A program made the position numbers and the translations under genes. This document shows positions 25,145 to 32,698 of a stretch of 62,771 nucleotides of DNA, piece by piece; position 1 is the stretch's first letter, and every line of letters starts with the position of its first letter. Location of the stretch: positions 1-62,771 of the forward strand of contig JAKSJL010000003.1 of the NCBI GenBank assembly GCA_024398295.1. The letters are read 5' to 3'. The notes under the pieces are model-generated. The model saw nothing but the letters and a program-made list of their open reading frames with translations. It made no database searches and was not told where the DNA came from. This DNA comes from Bacteroidales bacterium. GTDB taxonomy: Bacteria > Bacteroidota > Bacteroidia > Bacteroidales > UBA932.

Positions 25145-25930
25145 ATGGGACACGATAAACTTAGAAAATTTGCTGAGAACGAGACATTTTCATGCCTCGT
25201 GCAGCCTTCTTCGCAGGATCTTCTCGCAGATGGCTACTTTTCACTCAAGGACCATGAGATCAAGGGGCAGTGGAACGCCCAGATGTTCAGGCAGCCTCAG
25301 CCTATAGTGCTTGAGCTGGGCTGCGGAAAGGGAGAGTATACCATTGACCTTGCAGAGCGTATCCCTGAGAGAAACTACATCGGCGTGGACATCAAGGGAG
25401 CCCGCTTGTGGAAGGGCGCCAAGTATGCCCACGAGCATCAGCTTCCCAATGTAGCCTTCCTGCGCACCAGGATAGAGTTCATCAAGTCCTTCTTCGCGCC
25501 TGGCGAGGTGTCGGAGGTGTGGCTGACCTTCTCGGATCCGCAGATGAAAAGCGAGAACAGCCGCCTCACGTCTCCACTCTTCCTTGACAGGTACCGCTCA
25601 TTCATGAAGCCTGGCGGCGTGGTGCACCTGAAGACGGACAGCGTGTTCCTGCATCAGTACTCAAAGGCCATGTGTGAGGCCAATGGTCTCAAGATTCTCG
25701 CATGTACAGAGGACCTGTATGGCTCCGAGAGGCTCGATGTGCCGTCTCTTTATGAGGTGCAGACCTTCTATGAGAAGATGTTCCTTCAGCAGGGATATAA
25801 GATCACATACCTCTCCTTCGTGATAGATCACGAGGGTGACTATGTGTATCCTGAGTTTGATGATGAGTACTGGCGCAGCGTAGAGGGACCTCGCAGGTCA
25901 TTCTCGCACCAGCCGCATAAGAAGGCCTAG
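25145..25930 (+). CDS. trmB: tRNA (guanine-N7-)-methyltransferase
   Basis: A 261-residue enzyme that makes m7G46 in the tRNA variable loop. SAM motif I is [35 protein letters not shown], and the catalytic block [37 protein letters not shown] replaces the common FPDPWPKKRH form, as in Bacteroidota members. It begins one base after the gldH-like stop. Its TAG shares a CTAG with the smpB stop on the other strand. Confidence 0.93.
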   Translation: MGHDKLRKFAENETFSCLVQPSSQDLLADGYFSLKDHEIKGQWNAQMFRQPQPIVLELGCGKGEYTIDLAERIPERNYIGVDIKGARLWKGAKYAHEHQLPNVAFLRTRIEFIKSFFAPGEVSEVWLTFSDPQMKSENSRLTSPLFLDRYRSFMKPGGVVHLKTDSVFLHQYSKAMCEANGLKILACTEDLYGSERLDVPSLYEVQTFYEKMFLQQGYKITYLSFVIDHEGDYVYPEFDDEYWRSVEGPRRSFSHQPHKKA

Positions 25931-26376
25931 CCTCTCTCCATCTCTCTTCGGAGATCCTTCTCCTTGATGGACTCTCTCTTGTCGTACTCCTTCTTACCCT
26001 TCGCCAGGGCTATGTGGAGCTTCGCGTAACCATTTTCCGCAATATAGAGCCTTACCGCTACGATGGTGAGGCCTTTCTGTTTTACGGCCTGCTGGAGGTG
26101 ACGCAGCTCTTTCTTGTTTAGCAGGAGCTTTCTGTCGCGTGCAGGCTCGTGGCCATTCCACGTGCCCCAGAAATAGGTGGAGATGTTCATTCCCTTCACG
26201 TAGAGCTCGCCATTCACGAAATAGCAGAATGCCTCTGAGAGGGATGCCTTGCCCATGCGCAGAGACTTGATCTCTGTGCCGACCAGCACGATACCGGCCT
26301 CGTATGTCTCCAGGAACTGGTAGTCAAACGAAGCTCTGCGGTTGTTTATCTGTATTTTGCTCTTTGCTTTAGGCAT
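25927..26376 (-). CDS. smpB: SsrA-binding protein SmpB
   Basis: A 149-residue protein that binds tmRNA and delivers it to stalled ribosomes. Hallmarks are [41 protein letters not shown], the [16 protein letters not shown] block and the C-terminal [25 protein letters not shown] tail that enters the decoding centre. The ATG at 26376 gives the usual length; the in-frame extension to 26487 lies in the opposing miaA gene. A -7 promoter element sits 6 bases upstream of the start. Confidence 0.96.
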   Translation of the reverse strand: MPKAKSKIQINNRRASFDYQFLETYEAGIVLVGTEIKSLRMGKASLSEAFCYFVNGELYVKGMNISTYFWGTWNGHEPARDRKLLLNKKELRHLQQAVKQKGLTIVAVRLYIAENGYAKLHIALAKGKKEYDKRESIKEKDLRREMERG

Positions 26377-26382
26377 AGGCTG

Positions 26383-26390
26383 CAAATGTA
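26383..26390 (-). promoter_or_regulatory. -7 element for smpB
   Basis: CAAATGTA on the plus strand is TACATTTG on the minus strand. It ends 6 bases before the smpB ATG, so the mRNA would be almost leaderless. Confidence 0.6.
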
Positions 26391-26403
26391 CGATATTTTT
26401 CGT

Positions 26404-26411
26404 TAACTTTG
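26404..26411 (+). promoter_or_regulatory. -7 element for miaA
   Basis: TAACTTTG lies 8 bases before the miaA ATG at 26420. No clear -33 box is visible. It faces away from the smpB element 13 bases to the left. Confidence 0.55.
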
Positions 26412-26419
26412 AGGACGAT

Positions 26420-27235
26420 ATGCCAAAAATCAAGCTGACCATACCGGCTGAGCTCCCTGCGGCGGAGTTCATTGATGTAGAAGCCATCTCTTCTGCCTTC
26501 GACAGGGGAGAGACAGACCTCGTGTGTGTTCTGGGCCCGACAGCGTCTGGAAAGACGCGTTATGCTGTGGCGCTCGCGGGTAAGCTGGATGCGCTGGCGC
26601 AGGAGGCAGGGTCGTCACGCCGCTGTGAGATCATCTCTGCCGACTCCCGCCAGGTGTACAGGGGCATGGACATTGGCACAGGAAAGGACCTCTGTGAGTA
26701 TGGGGATGTGCCTTATTGGATGATAGACATACGCCCTGCCGGCGATAGGTACAATGTTTACGAGTATCAGAAGGATTTCGTGAAGGTCTATCAGGATATA
26801 GTGTCACGTGGGAACCTTCCTATACTGTGTGGCGGCACCGGCTTGTATATAGAGGCTGCAGTCTGTCGCTATGACTTCAACAAGGAGACACCGACGGTGG
26901 ATCCGTCACTGCTGCCCCAGAAGACCTATTTCATAGGTACATTGGTGGATCGTGAGACCAGGAACGCCCGCATAGATGCTCGTCTTCGCGCTCGTCTCGA
27001 GGAGGGCATGGTGGATGAGGTGAAGCGTCTGATCTCGGAGGGTGTAGACTCGGAAACGCTTATCTATTACGGACTTGAGTACAAGTTTGTCACCCAGTAT
27101 ATCCTGGGCATCCTCTCTTATGAGGATATGTTCACCCTGCTGTCAAATGCCATCCATCAGTTCGCGAAGCGTCAGATGACGTGGTTCCGCGGCATGGAGA
27201 GGAAGGGCATGCTGATTCATTGGACAGAGGTATAG
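26420..27235 (+). CDS. miaA: tRNA dimethylallyltransferase (short MiaA-type)
   Basis: A 271-residue enzyme that prenylates A37 of tRNAs reading U-starting codons. It has the P-loop GPTASGKT (residues 39-46), the signature [19 protein letters not shown] and [12 protein letters not shown], then a shortened C-terminal part ([18 protein letters not shown] ... [16 protein letters not shown]). Usual MiaA proteins have about 300 residues; many Bacteroidota carry a second, shorter one of this kind, and this may be that copy. About 30 residues precede the P-loop, more than in E. coli. Confidence 0.88.
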   Translation: MPKIKLTIPAELPAAEFIDVEAISSAFDRGETDLVCVLGPTASGKTRYAVALAGKLDALAQEAGSSRRCEIISADSRQVYRGMDIGTGKDLCEYGDVPYWMIDIRPAGDRYNVYEYQKDFVKVYQDIVSRGNLPILCGGTGLYIEAAVCRYDFNKETPTVDPSLLPQKTYFIGTLVDRETRNARIDARLRARLEEGMVDEVKRLISEGVDSETLIYYGLEYKFVTQYILGILSYEDMFTLLSNAIHQFAKRQMTWFRGMERKGMLIHWTEV

Positions 27236-27260
27236 TCTTCGCTCGGCAATATTGCCAAAG

Positions 27261-27292
27261 TTTGCTTTTTTTATTTTCGACCCCTACATTTG
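27261..27292 (+). promoter_or_regulatory. Promoter for the 27318 gene
   Basis: TTTG at 27261-27264, exactly 20 bases, then TACATTTG at 27285-27292; this is one of the best matches to the Bacteroidota consensus in the window. Confidence 0.85.
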
Positions 27293-27317
27293 TCCCAGAC
27301 AAAAGACGAAAGTTTTT

Positions 27318-27662
27318 ATGAGAACATCTGGGATTTATTTTGATTCGTCGAGGTTTGACGAGGTAGTACCTTGTCAGCTTCGTTGTGTAGAGGGTTTGAC
27401 CCTTGATGAGGGGGAGTGGGTATGTGCCCGCCTTCGCTGCAGGCTCCGCCCTTCTTTCTTCAGGAAGATTATGGGGCAGAGGGACGCCTATGGACTCGTT
27501 TTCATAGGACATACTCCACCTCCCGCAGACCTAATGACCTTCATCACGCCATATCTGGCCGACGGGGTCTGCATCACTCTGCGCTGTGGGGATAAGAAAA
27601 TCCCCAAGCGCATCGCTCACTGCGACCCGCTCGGGGAATTCACTGTACTGTATGAGGCCTAG
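27318..27662 (+). CDS. Conserved-looking small protein of unknown function
   Basis: A 114-residue protein with no signal peptide, starting at the ATG at 27318, 25 bases after a consensus promoter. It is rich in Arg, Cys and Phe (VPCQLRCVEGLTLDEGEWVCARLRCRLRPSFFRKIMGQRDAYGLVF). Four of its cysteines fall in C-x3-C and C-x4-C spacing, which hints at metal binding but is not diagnostic. I recognise no family. The stop overlaps that of metK in a CTAG. A good promoter and full frame argue that it is real. Confidence 0.6.
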   Translation: MRTSGIYFDSSRFDEVVPCQLRCVEGLTLDEGEWVCARLRCRLRPSFFRKIMGQRDAYGLVFIGHTPPPADLMTFITPYLADGVCITLRCGDKKIPKRIAHCDPLGEFTVLYEA

Positions 27663-28984
27663 AGGCCGAATGCTTCCTTGATCCTGTCCACTGAGTCGAG
27701 AAGCTCCCAGCCGAAGAACTGGAGCTCTTTCTCTACCTTCTTTCCGTTGCGGATCAGAGGCATCACCTTGGTGTATGGCTTCTTTCCGAAGTGGCCATAG
27801 GTGGCGGTAGCCTCGAAGATAGGGTTCTTGAGTCCGAACTTGCTGATGATCTTCGCTGGTCTGAGGTCGAAGAGCTTTTTGACCATGTCAGCGATGTAAG
27901 CGTCGGTGGCCTCTCCGTGCTTGTCAGAGATGTTTGCTGAAGCAGGTGCGCTGACATGTGCTGAGCCATAGGTGTCGACATAGACGCTGACTGGCTCAGG
28001 CACGCCGATGGCGTATGCCACCTGCACGAGGCACTCGTCCGCTACGCCGGCGGCTACGAGGTTCTTCGCGATGTAGCGAGCTGCGTAAGCTGCAGAGCGG
28101 TCTACCTTCGATGGGTCCTTGCCAGAGAACGCGCCGCCGCCGTGTGCTCCGCGTCCGCCGTAGGTGTCCACGATGATCTTTCTTCCGGTCAGGCCGGTAT
28201 CGCCTGCAGGACCTCCGATCACGAACTTTCCGGTAGGGTTCACGTGGAGGATGAACTTGTCGTCGAAGAGTTTCGCGGTCTTCTCAGGAAGGGATGCGAT
28301 GAGTCTAGGGATGACGATGTTTCGTACATCTTCCTCGATCTTTGCCCTCATGGCGTCATCGTCGTCATCGAAAGGATCGTGCTGGGTGCTGAGGACGATG
28401 GTGTGTACTCTGAGAGGCTGGTGCTTTCCGGAAAACTCGATGGTGAACTGAGACTTGGAGTCTGGACGGAGGTAAGGCATGGTCGCAGGCTCATTGTGAC
28501 GTATGTCGGCGAGGATCTCAAGCATCCTGTGCGAGAGAGACAGGGCGAGAGGCATGTACTCCTCTGTGTCTGTGCAGGCATAGCCAAACATCATGCCCTG
28601 GTCGCCGGCGCCCTGTGCGTCGTCGCTGTCCTTGGTCTTCTGTCCGGTGATGGCGTTTGTCACGCCTCTGTTTATGTCTACGCTCTGGCCGTGGATCCTG
28701 TTTATAATCTCACATGTGGCTGCGTCGAACTCATACTCTGGCTTGTTATAGCCGATGTGGTCGATCACCCTGCGTATGGTGCTCTCCACATCTATCTTTG
28801 TGCCCTCTATCGCGCTGGTCTCACCTCCTACGAGGACTAGGTCAGTGGTGCAGAATGTCTCGCATGCGACCTTCGCATCTGGGTCCTGGCTGAGATATGC
28901 GTCGAGGATGGCGTCTGAAATCTGGTCGGCTACCTTGTCTGGATGTCCTTCAGAGACCGACTCGCTGGTAAATAAATAATTCAT
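27659..28984 (-). CDS. metK: S-adenosylmethionine synthetase
   Basis: A 441-residue enzyme that makes SAM from methionine and ATP. It has the family landmarks TSESVSEGHPDKVADQISDAILDAYL at the N terminus, the hexapeptide GAGDQG and the P-loop-like GGGAFSGKDPSKVDRSAAY. An acidic insertion (DPFDDDDDAMRAK) and a length above the E. coli 384 residues are usual in Bacteroidota. Its leader carries a consensus promoter, a SAM-II-like aptamer and an intrinsic terminator that ends 9 bases before the ATG, so expression is probably shut off by its own product. Confidence 0.98.
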   Translation of the reverse strand: MNYLFTSESVSEGHPDKVADQISDAILDAYLSQDPDAKVACETFCTTDLVLVGGETSAIEGTKIDVESTIRRVIDHIGYNKPEYEFDAATCEIINRIHGQSVDINRGVTNAITGQKTKDSDDAQGAGDQGMMFGYACTDTEEYMPLALSLSHRMLEILADIRHNEPATMPYLRPDSKSQFTIEFSGKHQPLRVHTIVLSTQHDPFDDDDDAMRAKIEEDVRNIVIPRLIASLPEKTAKLFDDKFILHVNPTGKFVIGGPAGDTGLTGRKIIVDTYGGRGAHGGGAFSGKDPSKVDRSAAYAARYIAKNLVAAGVADECLVQVAYAIGVPEPVSVYVDTYGSAHVSAPASANISDKHGEATDAYIADMVKKLFDLRPAKIISKFGLKNPIFEATATYGHFGKKPYTKVMPLIRNGKKVEKELQFFGWELLDSVDRIKEAFGL

Positions 28985-28992
28985 GTCCTAAT

Positions 28993-29025
28993 AAAAAAAA
29001 AACTCCGGCATAGGGATATGCGGAG
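28993..29025 (-). terminator. Intrinsic terminator in the metK leader
   Basis: On the minus strand CTCCGCATA pairs with TATGCCGGAG (one bulged base, four-base loop) and runs straight into ten T residues. It stands between promoter and start codon of the same gene, so it must act as an attenuator, since any constant termination would silence metK. Confidence 0.88.
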
Positions 29026-29059
29026 CTGCTTGATGCGACTATAAATGCAAACAATATAT

Positions 29060-29113
29060 GTAGAATTTTAGCATTTTTTAGTGTGGTTGCAAGCAGGCAA
29101 ATCTGTCCACATT
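29060..29113 (-). promoter_or_regulatory. SAM-II-like riboswitch aptamer upstream of metK
   Basis: On the minus strand, a 5-bp P1 helix (TGTGG at 29107-29111 with CCACA at 29082-29086) encloses a loop with GATTT (29099-29103) and TTGCAA (29087-29092). It is followed by AAAAAATGCTAAAA ending near 29065. These blocks, in this order and spacing, are the conserved core of SAM-II (SAM_alpha): GAUUU, UUGCAA, P1, then the A-rich GCUAAA. TTGC can pair with GCTAA to form pseudoknot helix P2a. The second pseudoknot helix, P2b, is not obvious. The related SAM-V class is the main alternative. Confidence 0.72.
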
Positions 29114-29131
29114 CCGTATGTTTTGGGAGTG

Positions 29132-29162
29132 CAAAATTAGCACAAAGAATTGGATTGTCAAA
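29132..29162 (-). promoter_or_regulatory. Promoter for metK
   Basis: Reading the minus strand: TTTG (29159-29162), 19 bases, then TAATTTTG (29132-29139). The RNA would start near 29126, giving a leader of about 140 bases that contains the whole aptamer and terminator. Confidence 0.8.
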
Positions 29163-29242
29163 ATTTTCCGCTCGTTTTTGTAAATAATGCATAGTGTTGA
29201 CTGTTAAATCGTTAAATATTTTAAGAGACGCTTTTTTTGAAG

Positions 29243-29250
29243 TATATTTG
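29243..29250 (+). promoter_or_regulatory. -7 element for the first Oar-like receptor
   Basis: TATATTTG lies 40 bases before the ATG at 29291. No good -33 box is present, which may mean that an activator is needed. Confidence 0.5.
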
Positions 29251-29290
29251 TCGCTTTGAAGGAAACATTTAGTATCAATTCAAAATATTT

Positions 29291-32200
29291 ATGGGAAATT
29301 TTAAAAAAGTATTCCTTACCATCGCAGCGCTTCTCGCAAGCGTAGTGATGTTTGCACAGGGCACTACATCATCGATGACAGGTGCCGTTACAGACCAGAA
29401 TGGTGAGCCTCTCGTAGGCGCTACCGTAGTGGCTGTTCACACTCCTTCAGGCTCACAGTACTTCTCTGTAGCCGGTAACAATGGTTACTATACCATCAAC
29501 GGTATGCGTCCAGGTGGTCCATACGTGGTTACAGTATCCCTGATCGGCTGCAAGTCTGTAAGATTCGAGAACCTCACCCTTCAGCTTGGTGAGACCTCTA
29601 CTCTCGACGCCGCTCTCGAGGAGGACACCCAGATGCTCAATGAGGTCGTTGTGATCGCTGACGCTGCTTCTCGCTTCGCTACTGAGAAGACCGGTGCATC
29701 AACCAACGTCTCAAACCAGCAGATGATGAACCTTCCAAACACCAGCCGTAGCATCTCTGCTATCGCTAAGCTTTCTCCTTATTCAAATGGCATGAGCTTC
29801 GCCGGTGGTGATGGTCGTTCAACAAACTTCACTGTGGATGGTGCGAACTTCAACAACAACTTCGGTCTTTCATCAAGCCTTCCTGGTGGCGGTACCCCTA
29901 TCTCACTCGACGCTCTCGAGGAGATGCAGATCGTCATCGCTCCTTTCGACGTTCGTCAGTCAAACTTCGTAGGTGGTGGTATCAACGCTATCACCAAGTC
30001 TGGTACAAACTCATTCGCAGGTACCGCATACACCTATTACTCAGATGAGAATTTCCGTGGTAACAAGGTTATGGGTGAGGACCTCGGCGAGCGCAAGCCA
30101 GAGCAGAACAAGATCTATGGTCTCACACTCGGTGGCCCTATCGTAAAGGACAAGCTCTTCTTCTTCGTAAACTTCGAGATGCAGAAGAAGCCTGAGCAGG
30201 CTATCAAGTATCAGCCATCTGCTGACAAGCAGAATGTTCTCCAGAAGATCAGCGACAAGCTCCAGAATGACTACGGTTACAATGCTGGTTCATACACTGA
30301 CTTCCCTGGTGGTACCGACAACATGAAGATGCTCGCCCGTCTCGACTGGAACATCTCTGACGCTCACAAGCTCAGCCTCCGTTTCAACAAGACAAACAAC
30401 CAGTACTGGTACGAGCCAAACGGAAACTCTTGTGATGACAAGTTCCGTAACAAGAGCTACAACCGTTCAAGCGAGCAGGCTCATCCTTTCTCAAACAACA
30501 TGTACTCTCAGATGAGTAATGTTACCTCTTTCGCAGGTGAGCTTAACAGCCGTTTCGGCTCTAAGGTGGCTAACCGTTTCCTTGCTACCTATACAAACAT
30601 CAACGATCAGCGTGGAAGCAACTCATCTTTCTTCCCACATGTCGATATCATGGACAGCGCTGACTACTCTTCAGGTAACTTCAAGCCTTACACCTCATTC
30701 GGTTATGAGCTCTTCACCTATAACAATGGTGTGAAGAATAACAACCTCCAGATCCAGGATGATGTTACTCTCTACCTTGGCGAGCATACCGTTACCGCTG
30801 GTGCGCGTTTCGAGTACATGAAGGCTCACAACTCTTACATGCGTAATGGTACTGGCTACTATCGCTATGCAAGTGCTGAGGACTTCCTCAATGGTGCCCT
30901 CCCTCTTTCATTCTGTCTTACCTATGGTTACGACGGAAATGATAATCCTGCAGGTGTTGTAGAGTACACTCAGTCAGCTGCTTACGCTCAGGATGAGTGG
31001 AAGATCGCCCGTAACTTCAAGCTTACCTATGGTGTACGTGCCGAGCTCGTTGCATTCGACGACAAGGCTATCGTGACAAACCCTAACATCGCTGCTATCG
31101 ACTACGGCGGAAAGCACATCGATACCGGTGTATGGCCTAAGACTCGCATCCAGGTTTCTCCACGTGTAGGTTTCAACTGGGATGTTAATTCTGACAAGAG
31201 TCTCATCGTTCGTGGTGGTCTCGGTATGTTCCAGGGTCGTCTCCCTCTCGTATTCTTCACCAACATGCCTCAGAACTCAGGTATGATCCAGGGTAGCTAC
31301 ACTGCTTCTGCACAGATCAAGGAAGGCGTGCTCGTTTATGATGATTCTGTAAAGGAGGTTCTCGGCAAGCTTACCGCAGGTGGCAAGATGATGACCGACA
31401 CCAAGGAGATCGTGAAGCTTCTTGGTCTCCCTACCACAGCAGATCCTGCAAAGGCAGGTCTCGGTGGCCAGAGCTATATCGGTGGTGTGGATTCAAACTT
31501 CCGCATGCCTCAGATCTTCAAGACCTCTCTCGCAGTTGATTACACCGTTCCTGTTAACTTCCCATTCACTATCACAGCTGAGGGTATGTTCAACAAGACC
31601 ATCTACGGTGTGATGATCCAGGACTGGTCACTCAAGGATGATGCAAGCGTGCTCAAGCACTTCGCTGGTCCAGATAAGCGTCTCATGAATATCAATGATT
31701 CACGTTATCACAATACCAATGCATACGTGATGACAAATACAAACAAGGGTTACGGTTACTCTGCAAACGTTACTCTCAACGCAGAGCCTGTAAAGAACCT
31801 CAAGTTGATGGCAGCTTACACTCACATCGAGTCTAAGGAGCTCTCAGGTATGCCAGGTTCAGCTGCGAACTCAGTGTTCACAGGTCTCCCAACCATCAGC
31901 GGTGCAAACAACACAGATCTTCAGAGAAGCCAGTATGTAGTTCCTAACAAGGTTATGGCTAGTGTTAACTACGCTATCTGGGGCTTCAACTTCAACCTCT
32001 ACTACACAGCTTCTTCAGCTGCAGGTAACAGCTACATCTACACCAACGATATGAATGGTGATGGCAATGCTACCGACCTTATCTACATCCCTGCTACCAA
32101 GGACGAGATCAACTTCAAGACCCCTGCAGATGCAGACGCATTCTGGGCATTCCTTGAGGCTGACAAGTACCTCAGCAGCCACAAGGGTCAGTACGCAGAG

Positions 32201-32551
32201 GCTTATGCAGCTCGTTCACCTTGGCTCCACAGATTTGATTTCAGCGTAAGCAAGGACTTCAGCTTCAAGATCGCAGGCAAGACCCACGGCTTCCAGCTCA
32301 GCGCTTCTATCGACAACATTGGCAACCTTCTCAACTCTAACTGGGGCGTTACCAAGATGTCTGCTTACCAGACTTCACTCAACGGCACCATCGCTCCTCT
32401 CAAGTATGAGGGTGTAAATGCAAGCAACGAGCCTATCTTCTCAATGGTTAAGGCTGGTGAGGTTTACCCTGTACAGAACTACATCAAGTCTTTCATCGAC
32501 AACACTCAGTGCTGGCATGCTCTCGTAGGCATCAAGTACTTCTTCAAGTAG
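29291..32551 (+). CDS. Oar-like TonB-dependent receptor 1
   Basis: A 1086-residue outer-membrane protein. After a signal peptide (MGNFKKVFLTIAALLASVVMFAQ) comes a carboxypeptidase-regulatory-like beta domain (residues about 25-110: MTGAVTDQNGEPLVGATVVAVHTPSG), a plug (residues about 115-240, with FTVDGANFNNNFGLSS and GGGINAITKSGTNSF) and a large barrel ending in aromatic residues (VGIKYFFK). Oar-type receptors have no SusD partner, and none is encoded here. The cargo is unknown; Myxococcus Oar exports or handles a protein, while other members take up nutrients. It is a single-gene unit closed by a strong terminator and is paralogous to the next gene. Confidence 0.93.
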   Translation: MGNFKKVFLTIAALLASVVMFAQGTTSSMTGAVTDQNGEPLVGATVVAVHTPSGSQYFSVAGNNGYYTINGMRPGGPYVVTVSLIGCKSVRFENLTLQLGETSTLDAALEEDTQMLNEVVVIADAASRFATEKTGASTNVSNQQMMNLPNTSRSISAIAKLSPYSNGMSFAGGDGRSTNFTVDGANFNNNFGLSSSLPGGGTPISLDALEEMQIVIAPFDVRQSNFVGGGINAITKSGTNSFAGTAYTYYSDENFRGNKVMGEDLGERKPEQNKIYGLTLGGPIVKDKLFFFVNFEMQKKPEQAIKYQPSADKQNVLQKISDKLQNDYGYNAGSYTDFPGGTDNMKMLARLDWNISDAHKLSLRFNKTNNQYWYEPNGNSCDDKFRNKSYNRSSEQAHPFSNNMYSQMSNVTSFAGELNSRFGSKVANRFLATYTNINDQRGSNSSFFPHVDIMDSADYSSGNFKPYTSFGYELFTYNNGVKNNNLQIQDDVTLYLGEHTVTAGARFEYMKAHNSYMRNGTGYYRYASAEDFLNGALPLSFCLTYGYDGNDNPAGVVEYTQSAAYAQDEWKIARNFKLTYGVRAELVAFDDKAIVTNPNIAAIDYGGKHIDTGVWPKTRIQVSPRVGFNWDVNSDKSLIVRGGLGMFQGRLPLVFFTNMPQNSGMIQGSYTASAQIKEGVLVYDDSVKEVLGKLTAGGKMMTDTKEIVKLLGLPTTADPAKAGLGGQSYIGGVDSNFRMPQIFKTSLAVDYTVPVNFPFTITAEGMFNKTIYGVMIQDWSLKDDASVLKHFAGPDKRLMNINDSRYHNTNAYVMTNTNKGYGYSANVTLNAEPVKNLKLMAAYTHIESKELSGMPGSAANSVFTGLPTISGANNTDLQRSQYVVPNKVMASVNYAIWGFNFNLYYTASSAAGNSYIYTNDMNGDGNATDLIYIPATKDEINFKTPADADAFWAFLEADKYLSSHKGQYAEAYAARSPWLHRFDFSVSKDFSFKIAGKTHGFQLSASIDNIGNLLNSNWGVTKMSAYQTSLNGTIAPLKYEGVNASNEPIFSMVKAGEVYPVQNYIKSFIDNTQCWHALVGIKYFFK

Positions 32552-32577
32552 TCTATCCTACAAACTACATGATACTG

Positions 32578-32608
32578 GGGCCGCTCCATTTGGGGGCGGC
32601 CCTTTTTT
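32578..32608 (+). terminator. Terminator of receptor 1
   Basis: A G+C-rich stem (GGGCCGCTCC with GGGGCGGCCC, one G-T pair) with a short loop is followed by six T residues. Confidence 0.92.
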
Positions 32609-32656
32609 GCTATCAAATTAGTACATAAAGAAATACGATAGTTGCAAATTATATAG

Positions 32657-32664
32657 TATATTTG
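32657..32664 (+). promoter_or_regulatory. -7 element for the second Oar-like receptor
   Basis: TATATTTG, the same word as before receptor 1, lies 34 bases before the ATG at 32699. The -33 region again lacks TTTG. Confidence 0.5.
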
Positions 32665-32698
32665 TGGTTTAAAAGATATGTTTAACTTTTCAGCATTT

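Noticed and set aside
27245..27256. Perfect palindrome GGCAATATTGCC after miaA as a terminator
   Set aside because: It has no loop and no T tract directly after it; a role as a protein binding site cannot be excluded but nothing supports one.
28142..28840. 232-codon plus-strand frame antisense to metK
   Set aside because: It lies wholly within metK, which has unmistakable family motifs; the codon pattern of metK leaves the opposite frame open by chance.
29060..29113. SAM-I (S-box) identity for the metK leader because of a GCAACC word and a TGCTAAA word
   Set aside because: The four-way junction helices of SAM-I are missing, whereas the order GATTT, TTGCAA, P1, GCTAAA fits the much smaller SAM-II core.
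28950..29192. 78-codon minus-strand frame through the metK leader, and an 11-codon leader-peptide-like frame ending near 29040
   Set aside because: Neither is rich in methionine codons as an attenuation peptide would be, and both cross the aptamer and terminator structures, which explain the region better.
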